Assembly (NCBI RefSeq): GCF_014268275.3 | Contig: NZ_CP077084.1 | Coordinates: 2,852,001 to 2,916,000 of the forward strand | Length of the DNA: 64,000 bases | Direction: 5' to 3' | DNA from: Pseudomonas tritici | GTDB lineage: Bacteria; Pseudomonadota; Gammaproteobacteria; Pseudomonadales; Pseudomonadaceae | Part shown: positions 1 through 8,628 of the stretch, in pieces | How positions within the stretch are numbered: the stretch's first letter is position 1 | Layout: every line of letters starts with the position of its first letter | The notes under the pieces: model-generated | What the model saw: the letters and a program-made list of their open reading frames with translations, nothing else | The model's database searches: none | What the model was told of the DNA's origin: nothing | Made by a program: the position numbers and the translations under genes

Positions 1-312
1 GCCTGCCGCACACGCGGTTTGATCGTTAACTATGGCAATGTTTCGGGCTCGCTGACGGACCTCGACCCGATTGAACTGGGCGAAGCCGGATCGTTATTTT
101 TGAAACGGCCACGGCTGGCCGACCACATGGCCGATGGGGCCACCGTGCAGCGACGCGCCAATGCGGTCTTTGCGGCGATGCTCGAAGGGGCTTTGACGGT
201 GGATATCGAGGGGCATTACACGCTGGAGACCGTGCAGCGGGTGCACGAACGCATCGAAGCGCGGCAACAGGTCGGCAAGGCGGTGCTGTGGGTGGACCGT
301 GAGTTGCATTAA
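1..312 (+). CDS. NADPH:quinone oxidoreductase, C-terminal part (partial at window edge)
   Basis: The reading frame is open from the first base and stops at 310-312, so only the last 103 residues are present. They match the end of the zinc-independent quinone oxidoreductase (Qor) branch of the medium-chain dehydrogenases: a GLIVNYGNVSGS segment closing the NADPH-binding half, then a GSLFLKRPRL stretch and the terminal YTLETVQRVHERIEARQQVGKAVL helix. Members reduce quinones with NADPH in the cytoplasm. The catalytic N-terminal half lies outside the window, so substrate cannot be judged. The gene converges on the next one, and no terminator of its own is visible; the nearby hairpin has its T-tract on the other strand. 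Confidence 0.8.
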   Translation, partial: ACRTRGLIVNYGNVSGSLTDLDPIELGEAGSLFLKRPRLADHMADGATVQRRANAVFAAMLEGALTVDIEGHYTLETVQRVHERIEARQQVGKAVLWVDRELH

Positions 313-321
313 TAGCGGGCG

Positions 322-349
322 AAAAAAAACCGGCTGATCAGGCCGGTTT
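322..349 (-). terminator. Rho-independent terminator of the AEGG-repeat gene
   Basis: An 8-bp stem (AAACCGGC / GCCGGTTT) with a 7-base loop is followed, when read on the minus strand, by a run of eight T. It sits 25 bases past the stop of the minus-strand repeat gene. Confidence 0.8.
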
Positions 350-373
350 GGGGTTCCCGCAAGCAGCGGGAGG

Positions 374-721
374 TTAAGCGTTGTTGCCTTGCAGACGATC
401 AGCACCGCCTTCAGCCAGACCGCGTTCTTGCAGACGATCAGCACCACCTTCAGCCAGACCGCGTTCTTGCAGACGATCAGCACCGCCTTCAGCCAGACCG
501 CGTTCTTGCAGGCGATCAGCACCGCCTTCAGCCAGACCGCGTTCTTGCAAGCGATCAGCACCGCCTTCGGCGACACGGCGGTCCAGCAGGCGGTCCGAAC
601 CACCCTCTGCAACACGACTTTCGATCAGGCGATCCGAACCGCCTTCAGCAACCACTGGGTGAGCAAATGCATTTGCAGCAAGTACCGAGAAAGCGAGGCT
701 AAGCAAGATTTGGCGTTTCAT
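374..721 (-). CDS. Small exported protein built of 13-residue AEGG-DRL repeats
   Basis: A 115-residue protein. Residues 1-20 form a signal peptide (MKRQ, hydrophobic core, ANAFA-H cleavage-like site). Residues 24-111 are seven copies of a 13-residue unit, V/L-AEGG-S/A-DRL-3-4 variable residues. The first two copies differ (IESR, LDRR); later copies read QERG and are nearly identical in DNA as well, so the array looks expanded from its 3' end. The start at 721 is chosen because the signal peptide begins there; an upstream in-frame ATG would add 22 residues of unlikely sequence. I recall short AEGG-repeat proteins being common in Pseudomonas, some loosely named phage infection protein, but no function can be read here. 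Likely periplasmic or secreted, charged and flexible. Confidence 0.75.
   Translation of the reverse strand: MKRQILLSLAFSVLAANAFAHPVVAEGGSDRLIESRVAEGGSDRLLDRRVAEGGADRLQERGLAEGGADRLQERGLAEGGADRLQERGLAEGGADRLQERGLAEGGADRLQGNNA
389..652 (-). repeat. 39-bp in-frame tandem repeat array (seven copies)
   Basis: Units of 39 bp encode V/L-AEGG-x-DRL plus four or five variable residues. The 3' copies (low coordinates) differ at only a few positions; the 5' copies are diverged. The last unit breaks off into GNNA and the stop codon. Confidence 0.9.
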
Positions 722-867
722 GATGGTGTGCTCCGAGTGTTTTAGTTTGGGTGTTGCCTGGTATGGGTTTGATGGTACGCGTTGCATTTTTTAAGAGAAC
801 TTCATTGGGCTGATGGTGACTATCGACGCCAGCGATGGCTCGTGTTGGCGGGCCATCGCGGGGCCGG

Positions 868-1590
868 TCATGGCATCTGCGGCAATTCCTGTGGGCGCAG
901 GTCGAACACCAGCACTTCGGCGTCTTCACCCTGGCTCAAGCGGATCTGCCGCTCATCCCGTACCCGAGCGCCATCGCCTTCCTGCAAGCGCTGGCCGTTC
1001 ACTTCAACGCTGCCCCGGGCCACATGGATGTACACGTGGCGGTCCGGCGGCAGGTTCAGGGTTGCGGCTTCGTCACCGTTGAACAGCCCGGCATACACCC
1101 GTGCGTCCTGACGCACGCTGAGGGCGCCGTCATTGCCCTCTGGCGAGATGATCAACTGCAGGCGCCCACGTTTCTGCGCCTCGCTGAAGTGCTCCTGCTG
1201 GTAGCGCGGCTCGGCGCCGGCCACCGCGGGCACGATCCAGATTTGCAGGAAGTGCACGCCACGGCTTTGGCTGTGGTTGAACTCGCTGTGGGCTACACCG
1301 CTGCCGGCGCTCATCAGTTGCACGTCGCCAGGGCGGATCACCGAGCCGGTGCCCAGGGTGTCCTTGTGTTCCAGGGCGCCTTCGAGCACATAGGAGAAAA
1401 TCTCCATGTCGCGGTGTGGGTGCTGGCCGAAGCCTTTGCCAGCGGCGACGCGGTCATCGTTGATCACCAGCAGGTCGGAAAACCCTTGTTCATTCGGGTT
1501 CCAGTAGTTGGCGAACGAGAAGGTGTGGAACGACTTCAACCAACCGTGATTGGCGGCGCCGCGTTCGGAAGCTTTGCGAAGGGTCAACAT
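868..1590 (-). CDS. Pirin family protein (quercetin 2,3-dioxygenase-like bicupin)
   Basis: A 240-residue pirin of the YhhW type. The N-terminal cupin holds the metal site: GQHPHRDMEI supplies His57 and His59, and VAHSEF supplies His101 and Glu103. The GVHFLQIWIVP and YAGLFNGDEAATLNLPP segments are typical of the family, and the C-terminal half is the second, metal-free cupin. Some members act as quercetin dioxygenases in vitro; the physiological role in Pseudomonas is not known. The gene is divergent from the GlxA-like regulator at 1772, with about 180 bp between them, so that regulator may control it, though no operator was identified. Length and start (MLTLRKASERG) match the family. Confidence 0.88.
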   Translation of the reverse strand: MLTLRKASERGAANHGWLKSFHTFSFANYWNPNEQGFSDLLVINDDRVAAGKGFGQHPHRDMEIFSYVLEGALEHKDTLGTGSVIRPGDVQLMSAGSGVAHSEFNHSQSRGVHFLQIWIVPAVAGAEPRYQQEHFSEAQKRGRLQLIISPEGNDGALSVRQDARVYAGLFNGDEAATLNLPPDRHVYIHVARGSVEVNGQRLQEGDGARVRDERQIRLSQGEDAEVLVFDLRPQELPQMP

Positions 1591-1771
1591 GGTCTTGTCC
1601 TCAAGTGGGAGCGGGCTGCGACATGCAGGGCTCCGTCGTTGAGAAAGAGATTAATGGTTACTGGACGGTTGATTAAGAAGGTGGATTCTGAATAACTGTC
1701 GCTTATGAGTTGACAGTTTCAGGCATGGCATACTGTCCGCCGTTTTCCTTTTTTGATGGACCTTTCCCTGT

Positions 1772-2722
1772 ATGAAAACCGTGGCCATGGCGCTGTTTCC
1801 GGACTTCCTCCTGCTCGACATGGCCGGGCCGCTCGAAGTGTTCTCCATTGCCAACCGCTACCTGCCGGCGGCCGCGCACTACCAGATCCTCACTATCGGC
1901 ACCGAGCCCGGCCCGTTGCGTGCTTCCAACGGCGTGATGGTGCAGACCGATCTGCTGCTGGACCAGGCCCTGGATGCCTACGACTTGCTGCTGGTGCCCG
2001 GCGGGCCCGGTGCCTATAACGAATGCCACCCCGCGCTGTTGCCCTGGCTCAAGGCTGCGGCCCCACGGGCGCGGCGCTTCGGCTCGATCTGCACCGGTGC
2101 GTTCGTGCTGGGGCATGCAGGCCTGCTCGACGAGCACCGTGTAACAACCCATTGGCACTACACCGAACGGCTGATCAAGGCGTTTCCCAAGGCGATTGTC
2201 GAGACGGATCAAATCTACTTGCAGGACGGGCGCTTGATCACTTCGGGTGGCGTCACGGCCGGTATCGACCTGGCGTTGTCGGTGGTGGCCCAGGACCATG
2301 GCAAGCAAGTCGCGGTGGACGTGGCCAAGGTGCTGCTGGTGGTGATGAAGCGCCAGGGCGGCCAAGCTCAGTTCAGCCCGATGACAGCAGCGGTTGCGCC
2401 CCAGGAAACCGCGATTACCCGCGTGCAGAACTATGTCCTGGCGCATTTGGAGCAGCCTTTCACCATCGAATCCATGGCCGAGCTGGCCGGCATGAGCGCA
2501 CGCCATTTTGCGCGGCTGTTTGCCAAGGATGTGCAAATGACGCCCATGGCGTTCCTGCAAGGTGCGCGCATCGACCGCGCCCGGCAGTTGCTGGAATCCA
2601 CCGACCTGCCGCTCAAGACCGTGGCTTTCCACGCAGGCTTCGGCAGCGTGCGGCATATGCGCTTTTTGTTCAGTGAGAAGCTGGGCCTCAACCCGACCCA
2701 ATACCGACAGCAGTTCAGTTAA
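1772..2722 (+). CDS. GlxA family transcriptional regulator (DJ-1/PfpI plus AraC)
   Basis: A 316-residue two-domain regulator. Residues 3-180 are a class I glutamine amidotransferase-like (DJ-1/PfpI) domain with the elbow GSICTGAFVLG around Cys107; residues 215-316 are an AraC-type double helix-turn-helix (MAELAGMSARHFARLFAKD, then KTVAFHAGFGSVRHMRFLF). Family members sense small nitrogenous or carbonyl compounds and activate catabolic genes; amidase activity is usually absent. The ligand is not evident. It is divergent from the pirin gene. The next plus-strand gene starts about 140 bp downstream, with no clear terminator between. Confidence 0.9.
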   Translation: MKTVAMALFPDFLLLDMAGPLEVFSIANRYLPAAAHYQILTIGTEPGPLRASNGVMVQTDLLLDQALDAYDLLLVPGGPGAYNECHPALLPWLKAAAPRARRFGSICTGAFVLGHAGLLDEHRVTTHWHYTERLIKAFPKAIVETDQIYLQDGRLITSGGVTAGIDLALSVVAQDHGKQVAVDVAKVLLVVMKRQGGQAQFSPMTAAVAPQETAITRVQNYVLAHLEQPFTIESMAELAGMSARHFARLFAKDVQMTPMAFLQGARIDRARQLLESTDLPLKTVAFHAGFGSVRHMRFLFSEKLGLNPTQYRQQFS

Positions 2723-2862
2723 CGACAGAATGTCCGTCTCGCGCACCCGATTGTCCGTGTCGCTCCCCGTTCCAGCATTGTCCTGTCATCGCCAACTGGC
2801 AAGATAGCGTCAAGCCCATGGAAAAGGATGCGCAAACGCCCAAGGCTGGGTGTTTCAGCGCG

Positions 2863-4341
2863 ATGACCCACATGAATAACCCTCAGGCGATTGACGCTGA
2901 TGGCACGGTCCGCTTCGGCGCCTATGTCTTTCACCGGCAACAGCGGTTGGTCAGCAAGGCCGGCTGGCCCGTACCCTTGGGCGGACGTGCGCTGGATATC
3001 CTCACGGCGCTGCTCGAAGCGCCTGGGCAGTACATCAGCAAGGCCACCTTGATCGAGCGGGTCTGGCCGAACAGCGTGGTGGAAGAAAACAACCTGCGCG
3101 TGCACATCGCCGCACTGCGCCGCGCCCTCGATGGGCAACGCTTCATTCTCAACGACCCGCAGCGCGGCTACTGTTTCACAGCACCTGTACAGGACGCGGT
3201 ACACGTCATGCTGCCCCGGCACAATCTGGCAGCGCGGCTCAGCCCTGTGATTGGCTGCGATGAACTGTTGGGTGTGCTGGTGCGGCGCCTGTCGGGGCAG
3301 CGCCTGATGACGCTCACCGGGTGCGCCGGCGTAGGCAAGAGCACCTTGGCCCTGGCGCTGGCCGAGCGCGTGTTGCCGCGTTATCGGGACGGTGTGTGGT
3401 GGGTCGATCTGGCCACCGTGGAAGCGCCGATGAGTATGCTGTGCCACCTGGCCACCGCGCTGAACCTTGAACCGAGCGCCAGCGCTACCGAGTTAAGCCG
3501 TCAATTGACCTCCCGCCAGCTGTTGCTGGTGCTCGACGGCGCCGACCTTCTGCTCGGCGCCTGCCGTCACCTGGTGCGGGTGCTTGGCAAAACAGCGCCT
3601 CAAGTCAGTGTGCTGGTGAGTAGTCGTGAGGCCCTGAAAGTCCACGGCGAATGGGTGCAGCGCGTGCCCCGGCTGGCGGTGCCTGCACCGTCGGCACTGA
3701 GCAGTGTTGAACAGGCGATGGCCTATCCGGCCGTGCAATTGTTCGTTGCCCGCGGGCGTGCCAGTCAGCAGGGCTTCGTGTTGCGGCCCCAGGACTTGGC
3801 GCCGCTGCGGGATATCTGCCGACGCCTGGATGGCATTCCCCTTGCCCTGGAACTGGCGGCCGCTCAAGTGGATGCCCTGGGTGTGCGCGGGCTGCAGCAG
3901 CAACTGTGCAAGGGCTTGCAGGTGCTGACCCGCGGCCGCCGTACGGCAGTGGAACGTCACCAATCCCTGACCGCCGCCCTGGACTGGACCTGCGAGCGCC
4001 TGAGCCTGCCGGAGCGCTGGCTGTTCCTGCAATTGGGGTTGTTCAAGATGGCGGTAACCTTGCCCACCTTGAGTGAACTGGTCGCCGGCACCGAGCTGGA
4101 ACACGCCGATCTGTCCTACCTGCTGAGGCGTCTTGTCGGCGTGTCGTTGCTGACCCTCGAGCCCGGCCCCGGCAACCCGCGTTACCGTCTGCTCAATTGC
4201 GTGCGCAGCTATGCCCTGGCACAACTGCGCGATCCGGAGCAGGTGGCGCGTTTGCAGCAGGGTTATGGACATTACCTGGGACCGTTTTCAGGCCGGCCGT
4301 TTGTCCTCAAGCTCGTCGAGCAGGCTGCGTACGCGAACTAG
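2863..4341 (+). CDS. Winged-helix/NTPase transcriptional regulator, C-terminally truncated paralogue
   Basis: About 492 residues from ATG 2863; an in-frame ATG at 2818 would add 15 residues, but the shorter start aligns better with the neighbouring paralogue. The N-terminus is an OmpR/CadC-type winged helix (PLGGRALDILTALLE, SVVEENNLRVHIAALRRAL, QRGYCF). It is followed by a STAND-type NTPase with Walker A GCAGVGKST, Walker B-like LLLVLDGADLLL and the LDGIPLALELAAAQV element. The larger paralogue on the other strand continues with about 450 residues of helical repeats. This protein stops shortly after the NTPase (RSYALAQLRDPEQVARLQQ), and its last 17 codons run antisense to the 3' end of that neighbour. 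It may be a decayed but still open regulator. Ligand and targets are unknown. Confidence 0.78.
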   Translation: MTHMNNPQAIDADGTVRFGAYVFHRQQRLVSKAGWPVPLGGRALDILTALLEAPGQYISKATLIERVWPNSVVEENNLRVHIAALRRALDGQRFILNDPQRGYCFTAPVQDAVHVMLPRHNLAARLSPVIGCDELLGVLVRRLSGQRLMTLTGCAGVGKSTLALALAERVLPRYRDGVWWVDLATVEAPMSMLCHLATALNLEPSASATELSRQLTSRQLLLVLDGADLLLGACRHLVRVLGKTAPQVSVLVSSREALKVHGEWVQRVPRLAVPAPSALSSVEQAMAYPAVQLFVARGRASQQGFVLRPQDLAPLRDICRRLDGIPLALELAAAQVDALGVRGLQQQLCKGLQVLTRGRRTAVERHQSLTAALDWTCERLSLPERWLFLQLGLFKMAVTLPTLSELVAGTELEHADLSYLLRRLVGVSLLTLEPGPGNPRYRLLNCVRSYALAQLRDPEQVARLQQGYGHYLGPFSGRPFVLKLVEQAAYAN

Positions 4342-7050
4342 GTCCTGGGTGGCGAAGCCTTCGGTGAATCGCGCGTAGATTGAACTCAACAGGTCGCGTG
4401 CAGCTTGCTCGCGACCTTGGGACAGCCACAGCCGCGCCAATGATGTCGCGCAACGCAGCTCCCAGGCGAGCGCGCCTTGCTGGTGCGCCAGCGCCAGGGC
4501 ATCGTGCAGCAGTGCTTCGGCCGCGTGGATATCCGCCATGCTGTTGGCGCGTACCCGCAGAATTTCCGGCGCACACCAGCCCGCGTCGCCTGTGCGTGCG
4601 CGGTCGAAGGCAGGCTCATCGACCGTGTGTGCATCGAGCGTGATCAGGGTGTCCTCGATCAGCCCCAAGCCTTGCCAGTCTTTATGCCCGAGGATGCCGG
4701 CGTAGTGCCCCGCCCACGTCTGGAACAGTTGCACCGAATGCTTGTGCGCGTGTTCCAGCAACAATGCCTGCAGCGTCTGAGCGCTGTCCTCTTCACCGTT
4801 GTAGCGGGCGATCACCACGCCTGCCAGGGCCAGGGTGTAGCAGATGGAAGTGCCATGATTGATTTGCAGCGCCAGTTCCAACGCCTGGCTGGCGGTACGC
4901 CAGGCTTGCTCGGGGAAACCTTGCAGCCAGAGGATTCGCGCCAATACGGTCAGGGAGGCAACGTTTTGGTCGTATTGCACGCCAATCCCGTGGGCGAACC
5001 GGTTGAGGTGGCCGCTGTGCGCCATGCGTTGGATCAATTGTTCGGCGTTATGCCGGGCGAGTGCCTGATTGCCGTTGTAGTGCTGCGCCAATACCCGCAG
5101 GCGTTGGGCGCTCAAGTCCAGTAGCGGGTCAGTGCGTGGGTCGAGGCGATCAAATTGCATGCTCTGCGCCAACGCCTGGCGATAGCGGCCTGCGCACAAG
5201 TTCACCGCCAAATGACCGGAGATGGCGCGCATTTGGCCAGCGACATCCTGGCGCTCCTCAGCCAGGCGCTGAGCCCCGACAAAGGCTGCGATGGTCTGGG
5301 GAGCAGCCCCCATGGCGTGGTAAGACAGGCTGCCCAGCGCCAATTGCAGTTGCATTGTCAGTTGAGTGCAGGGCGTACGGACCTGCTCAATCAACGCCAG
5401 CGCCTTGCCCACATACAAGCCGTGTTCCCGGAGCAACGACAACTCTTGCCAGAGCGGCATTGCGCTGACCGTCAAGCGGACAGCCAACAGGTGTTCACCG
5501 CCCTGTCCAAGTCCCCAGTCGAGCGCGGCGCGGACGTCTTCGCGCAGCGGTGCGTAGCGGTCGATCCAGGGCTGGGTCGCGATCAGCTCCCAATCGCCGC
5601 GCGCCTGCTCCATCAGTGCCAGGCAGCGCGCTGCATGGCGCTCGCGGGTGGCGTCGAGCTCATGGGCAACGCTGAGTTTTTCCAGGGCGTAGGTGCGCGT
5701 GATGTCCAGCAGCCGATAGCCCATCTCGTCATCACCGGCCTCCACATTGAGCAAGGATTTGGCCACCAATTGCGTGATCGAACCCAGCACCTCAGCCGGC
5801 GCCACCTGTTCCCCGGCAATCACCGCTGCGGCGCTCGCCAGGCTGAACCCACCTCGGAACACCGCCAGGCGCCGCAGGCAGACTTGCTCGCAGGCGGTCA
5901 GCAGCTCAAAGCTCCAGTCCAGCGTGGCGCGCAGGGTCTGATGCCGCGGCAGCGCACTGCGTCGGCCACGGGTGAGCAGGCGGAAGTTGTCTTCCATCTG
6001 CACCAGTAGCCTGGGCAGGCCGAAGCGTTCGATTTGCGCCGCCACCAACTCGATCGCCAGGGGGATGCCGTCCAGGCGCTGACAGATATCAATCGCCAGC
6101 GGCAGTTCGGTTTCACTCAGTTCAAAACTGTCCTGATGGGACATGGCCCGCTCGATCAACAATTGCAGGGCCGGGTAGCCCAATGCCTGGGCGCGGTTAC
6201 CGGTGGCAGGCGGGCAGGCCAGGGGTTCCAGGCGCTGCACGTACTCGCCCTCGGCGCGCAATGCCTCGCGGCTGGTGGCCAGGATGTTCAGCCTGGGCGC
6301 GTGGCGCAGCAAGGTTTCGCTGATCAGGGCGATGTCATCGAGCAGGTGTTCGCAGTTGTCGATCACCAGCAGCAACTGGCGCTCCTGCAAACTGCGGGCG
6401 AATGTGGCCAATGGTTCGTGCTCGACGTGGGTCAGGTCGAGCAGGGCGGCGAGATTGGGCAGGATCATCGATGGCGCGCTCAGCGGCGCCAGGTCGAGCA
6501 AGCGAATACCGTCGCGGTAATGCCCGATCAGCAATTCCGCCACGCGCAACGCGACGGTGGTCTTGCCGATGCCGCCGGCGCCGGTCAGGGTGATGAAGCG
6601 TTGTTCGGGCAGTTGTTGCACCAGGCTGTCGATCAGGGCCTGGCGGCCGATCATCCGGGTGCGGCGCAAGGGCAGGTTGTGGCACGGGCTTTGGGGAGCG
6701 CCGTCGGTGGGTAGCGTCATCGGTTCGATGCTCAGTGGCGCAACAAAACTGTAGCCGCGCTGGGCCACGGTGACGATATAGCGCTGCCCGGCCTGGCCGT
6801 CGCCCAAGGCCTTGCGCAACGCCGCCATGTGCACGCGCAGGTTGCCGTCCTCGACCACGCTTTTCGGCCAGACCCGGGCGATCAGTTCCTGCTTGCTCAC
6901 CACATTGCCGGCCTGCTCCAGCAGGATCAGCAGGATATCCACTGCCCGCCGTCCCAGGCGCAACGGGCGACCCGCCTCCAGCACCAGGCGTTGGCGCGGG
7001 TGGATGCGGTAAGGGCCGAAATGCACGGCCTGATCGCTGAGGTCACTCAT
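4288..7050 (-). CDS. Winged-helix/STAND NTPase regulator with helical-repeat C-terminus
   Basis: A 920-residue cytoplasmic regulator. Order of domains: OmpR-type winged helix (residues 10-105, SVVEDGNLRVHMAALRKAL, QRGYSF), NB-ARC/STAND NTPase with Walker A GAGGIGKTT at 157-165 and Walker B-like LLLVIDNCEHLLD, the LDGIPLAIELVAAQI element, then about 450 residues of alpha-helical TPR-like sequence. STAND regulators switch on NTP and inducer binding and then bind DNA through the winged helix. The start MSDLSDQAVHFGPY is preferred to an ATG 12 codons upstream because it aligns with the paralogue. It is convergent with that shorter paralogue, overlapping it by 54 bp. No target gene is obvious. Confidence 0.85.
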   Translation of the reverse strand: MSDLSDQAVHFGPYRIHPRQRLVLEAGRPLRLGRRAVDILLILLEQAGNVVSKQELIARVWPKSVVEDGNLRVHMAALRKALGDGQAGQRYIVTVAQRGYSFVAPLSIEPMTLPTDGAPQSPCHNLPLRRTRMIGRQALIDSLVQQLPEQRFITLTGAGGIGKTTVALRVAELLIGHYRDGIRLLDLAPLSAPSMILPNLAALLDLTHVEHEPLATFARSLQERQLLLVIDNCEHLLDDIALISETLLRHAPRLNILATSREALRAEGEYVQRLEPLACPPATGNRAQALGYPALQLLIERAMSHQDSFELSETELPLAIDICQRLDGIPLAIELVAAQIERFGLPRLLVQMEDNFRLLTRGRRSALPRHQTLRATLDWSFELLTACEQVCLRRLAVFRGGFSLASAAAVIAGEQVAPAEVLGSITQLVAKSLLNVEAGDDEMGYRLLDITRTYALEKLSVAHELDATRERHAARCLALMEQARGDWELIATQPWIDRYAPLREDVRAALDWGLGQGGEHLLAVRLTVSAMPLWQELSLLREHGLYVGKALALIEQVRTPCTQLTMQLQLALGSLSYHAMGAAPQTIAAFVGAQRLAEERQDVAGQMRAISGHLAVNLCAGRYRQALAQSMQFDRLDPRTDPLLDLSAQRLRVLAQHYNGNQALARHNAEQLIQRMAHSGHLNRFAHGIGVQYDQNVASLTVLARILWLQGFPEQAWRTASQALELALQINHGTSICYTLALAGVVIARYNGEEDSAQTLQALLLEHAHKHSVQLFQTWAGHYAGILGHKDWQGLGLIEDTLITLDAHTVDEPAFDRARTGDAGWCAPEILRVRANSMADIHAAEALLHDALALAHQQGALAWELRCATSLARLWLSQGREQAARDLLSSIYARFTEGFATQDLVRVRSLLDELEDKRPA

Positions 7051-7107
7051 GGGTGGCCATGCTCGGGAGGGGGGAGCGGCCAGCATATTCCAGGTCCGTA
7101 CAGACCA

Positions 7108-7506
7108 CTAGGCAGCAATCACTTGAGGCTTGTGGCGCGAGTGGTGATTTCGCCAGGTCATCGGGTTGACGCCCTCGCTGCGGGTGAACATATGGCAGAA
7201 GTGCGCCTGGTCGCAAAACCCGCACTCCAGGCTGATTTGCGTGAGGCTCAAGGAGGAACTGGTGATCAATTCCTTGGCTCTCTGGATGCGCTGTTGGCGG
7301 ATCCACTCCTGCGGCGACAGCCCGGTGCTGCACTTGAAGGCGCGTGAGAAATGGCTGCGCGACAACGCACAGGCCTGGGCCAGGTCGGCAATGGCCAGGC
7401 TTTCGCCGAGATTGGCCAGGATCAATTGCTTGGCGATACGCTCGCGCCGGGGGCATAGGCCACCGGTGGCGGATAAACGAGGGGCATATTGCTCGAGTCG
7501 GGCCAT
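7108..7506 (-). CDS. Short AraC family transcriptional regulator
   Basis: A 132-residue protein consisting almost only of an AraC/XylS DNA-binding domain: first helix-turn-helix AIADLAQACALSRSHFSRAFK and second LTQISLECGFCDQAHFCHMFTRSEGVNPMTWR. There is no ligand-binding domain, so it resembles single-domain activators such as SoxS or MarA in size, which are usually controlled by their own level. MARLEQYAP at 7506 is chosen as start because upstream codons in the frame look non-coding and run antisense to the divergent LysR gene. It lies 57 bp downstream of the STAND regulator start, in the same direction. Confidence 0.82.
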   Translation of the reverse strand: MARLEQYAPRLSATGGLCPRRERIAKQLILANLGESLAIADLAQACALSRSHFSRAFKCSTGLSPQEWIRQQRIQRAKELITSSSLSLTQISLECGFCDQAHFCHMFTRSEGVNPMTWRNHHSRHKPQVIAA

Positions 7507-7710
7507 GACAAATATCCGCAGTCGATGGGAGCGTTCCCGTTGAATGGATGCAGTGTAGACGCCGCTAATCTTGTTGCCGGACCGCCCGGCTGACGAGTTA
7601 ATCGTTGTTAATTTCGTCAGGTGCCGGCCTGGAAAAGACAGCACAGCCATGCAATCCCAACTGCGCTTCGTGTGTTTATCTGTAGGCTCTCCAATCGTTT
7701 GGATACCACC

Positions 7711-8619
7711 ATGAACCGCAACGACCTGCGCCGCGTCGACATGAACCTGCTGGTGATTTTCGAAGCGCTGATGTTCGAGAAGAACCTGACCCGGGTCGCC
7801 GAAAAACTCTTCATGGGCCAACCCGCGGTCAGCGCGGCGCTGGGGCGTCTGCGCGATTTGTTCGACGACCCATTGCTGCTGCGCAACGGGCGGGGCATGG
7901 AGCCCACGCCACGCGCGCTGGCGATACTCAAGGAGTTGCAACCGGCGATGGACACCATTTCCGGCGCGGTCAGCCGTGCCAAGGATTTTGATCCTTCCAC
8001 CAGCTGTGCGGTGTTCCGCATCGGCCTTTCCGACGACGCCGAGTTCGGCCTGTTCCCGCCACTGCTCAGCCAACTGCGCGAAGAGGCCCCAGGCATCATC
8101 GTGGTGGTGCGTCGGGCTAATTACTTGCTGATGTCATCGTTGCTGGCCAGTGGTGAGATATCCGTTGGCGTGAGCTACACCACCGAACTGCCGGCGAATG
8201 CCAAGCGCAAGAAGCTGCGGGACATCCCATGCAAGGTCCTGCGTGGGGACGACGGCGCCGAGCCGCTGACCCTGGATGACTACTGTGAGCGGCCCCATGC
8301 GATGGTGTCGTTTTCCGGGGACTTGAGCGGCAATATTGACCTGGACTTGGCGCGCATTGGCAGGGCGCGACGGGTGGTGCTGGCGGTGCCGCAGTTCAGC
8401 GGCTTGCGCGCGTTGCTGGCGGGCACGCAGATTATCGCGACGGTGCCGGATTACGCGGCGTGTGCGTTGACCGAGGGCACGGCGTTACGGGCGGAGGATC
8501 CGCCGTTTGCGATCGAGGCGGCGGAGTTGTCGATGGTGTGGAGCGGGGTGCATGACAATGACCCGGCGGAGCGGTGGTTGAGGGGGAGGATTGGGGAGCA
8601 TATGGCGCGGGTGGTTTGA
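7711..8619 (+). CDS. LysR family transcriptional regulator
   Basis: A 302-residue LysR regulator of the NodD/LeuO-like subgroup. The winged helix is at residues 7-66 (VDMNLLVIFEALMFEKNLTRVAEKL, GQPAVSAALGRLRDLFDDPLLLR). The effector-binding domain starts near residue 95 (AVFRIGLSDDAEFGLFPPLLSQL). The ATG at 7711 is preferred because MNRNDLRRVDMNLL is the usual beginning; an upstream ATG at 7621 would add 30 atypical residues. It is divergent from the short AraC gene, with 204 bp between starts. The last 30 codons are unusually G-rich at third positions. No terminator; a large inverted repeat begins about 10 bp after the stop. Confidence 0.85.
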   Translation: MNRNDLRRVDMNLLVIFEALMFEKNLTRVAEKLFMGQPAVSAALGRLRDLFDDPLLLRNGRGMEPTPRALAILKELQPAMDTISGAVSRAKDFDPSTSCAVFRIGLSDDAEFGLFPPLLSQLREEAPGIIVVVRRANYLLMSSLLASGEISVGVSYTTELPANAKRKKLRDIPCKVLRGDDGAEPLTLDDYCERPHAMVSFSGDLSGNIDLDLARIGRARRVVLAVPQFSGLRALLAGTQIIATVPDYAACALTEGTALRAEDPPFAIEAAELSMVWSGVHDNDPAERWLRGRIGEHMARVV

Positions 8620-8628
8620 CCTTCTGGG

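Noticed and set aside
389..652. CRISPR-like array
   Set aside because: Units are contiguous with no unique spacers and encode an in-frame peptide repeat.
381..745. Plus-strand ORFs across the 39-bp repeats
   Set aside because: They are antisense to the repeat gene; the open frames arise because the repeat unit length is a multiple of three. No ribosome site or sensible protein.
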